This document shows, piece after piece, positions 15,344 through 15,487 of a DNA stretch of 15,487 nt. A model generated the notes under the pieces. The model saw nothing but the letters and a program-made list of their open reading frames with translations, did no database searches and had not been told where the DNA came from. The number at the start of each line of letters is the position of its first letter. The first letter of the stretch is position 1. The stretch spans positions 1 to 15,487 of the forward strand of contig CAXSFE010000089.1 of NCBI GenBank assembly GCA_964236585.1, given 5' to 3'. The position numbers were made by a program, and so were the translations under genes. This DNA comes from CAXSEF01 sp964236585. Lineage in GTDB: Bacteria; Pseudomonadota; Alphaproteobacteria; Acetobacterales; Acetobacteraceae.

Positions 15344-15487
15344 GCCGGTGGCGGCGCGGCCGGTGACGTGCGTGGCGGGAGTGTGCGGGGCGGGGGTCGG
15401 GTCGGGCCTGCGGGTCCCCGGCCCGGCGGCGCGGGCCTGATGCCGGTCGGGGCAGTGCCGGCGGCGGTGCGCGCGGGCGGCTCGCAC
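15344..15487. other. Non-coding end of window
   Basis: 144 bases of extremely GC-rich sequence after the lysyl-tRNA synthetase stop codon. GGGCC and GGCCC around 15405-15424 can pair, but no T-run follows. I see no supported gene start or end here. Confidence 0.4.

Noticed and set aside
13436..15487. A 683-codon open frame on the minus strand
   Set aside because: Antisense to class I LysRS and extends through repeat copy C; Arg/His/Pro-rich without any motif.

Overview
The window is very GC-rich (by eye about 70%) and reads as chromosomal DNA of an alphaproteobacterium. Markers for this are a class I lysyl-tRNA synthetase, an Usg-family protein, a DUF4169 protein, a groESL operon with CIRCE operators, a GAAC-N7-AAAC site of the alphaproteobacterial LexA type in front of dnaE2, and an EcfG-like promoter motif. 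Rhodospirillales/Acetobacteraceae is my best guess from overall protein flavour, but the sequence alone does not prove it. No prophage, insertion sequence, CRISPR array, tRNA or rRNA is visible.

Layout, left to right. (1) dnaE2 (1-2757, minus, C-terminus cut by the window edge) has its own SOS-type promoter. (2) An orphan ssuA-like sulfonate-binding protein (2957-3883, minus) is divergent from a DUF4169 gene (4036-4272, plus). (3) A small lipoprotein and usg are on the minus strand (4466-5038). (4) The groES-groEL operon is on the plus strand (5357-7524), with two CIRCE elements around its promoter, four hairpins between the two genes and a strong terminator. (5) Three tandem cold-shock protein genes (7832-8725, plus) are closed by a terminator. 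(6) A glycine-zipper protein and a TerB-like protein are on the minus strand (8790-10008). (7) A large DinG-type helicase (10353-13439, minus) is divergent from class I LysRS (13658-15343, plus).

Functionally this is a stress and maintenance neighbourhood: SOS translesion synthesis, heat-shock chaperonin, cold-shock RNA chaperones, a probable general-stress protein and an SOS-type helicase. They are separate transcription units with separate control signals, not one pathway.

The most interesting structure that genes do not explain is a repeat of about 130 bp present in three full copies (2824-2955; 10105-10237 in reverse orientation; 13441-13569), plus a decayed partial copy near 4380-4440. 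Each full copy has AGCAAGG inverted ends and four hairpins in fixed order. The stem sequences differ between copies but stay paired, so secondary structure appears to be under selection or to be regenerated. Other notable items are a perfect 21-bp-stem hairpin next to one repeat copy, the paired CIRCE operators, the hairpin-rich groES-groEL spacer, and dnaE2 without imuA/imuB upstream. I did not find a clear new defence or metabolic system.
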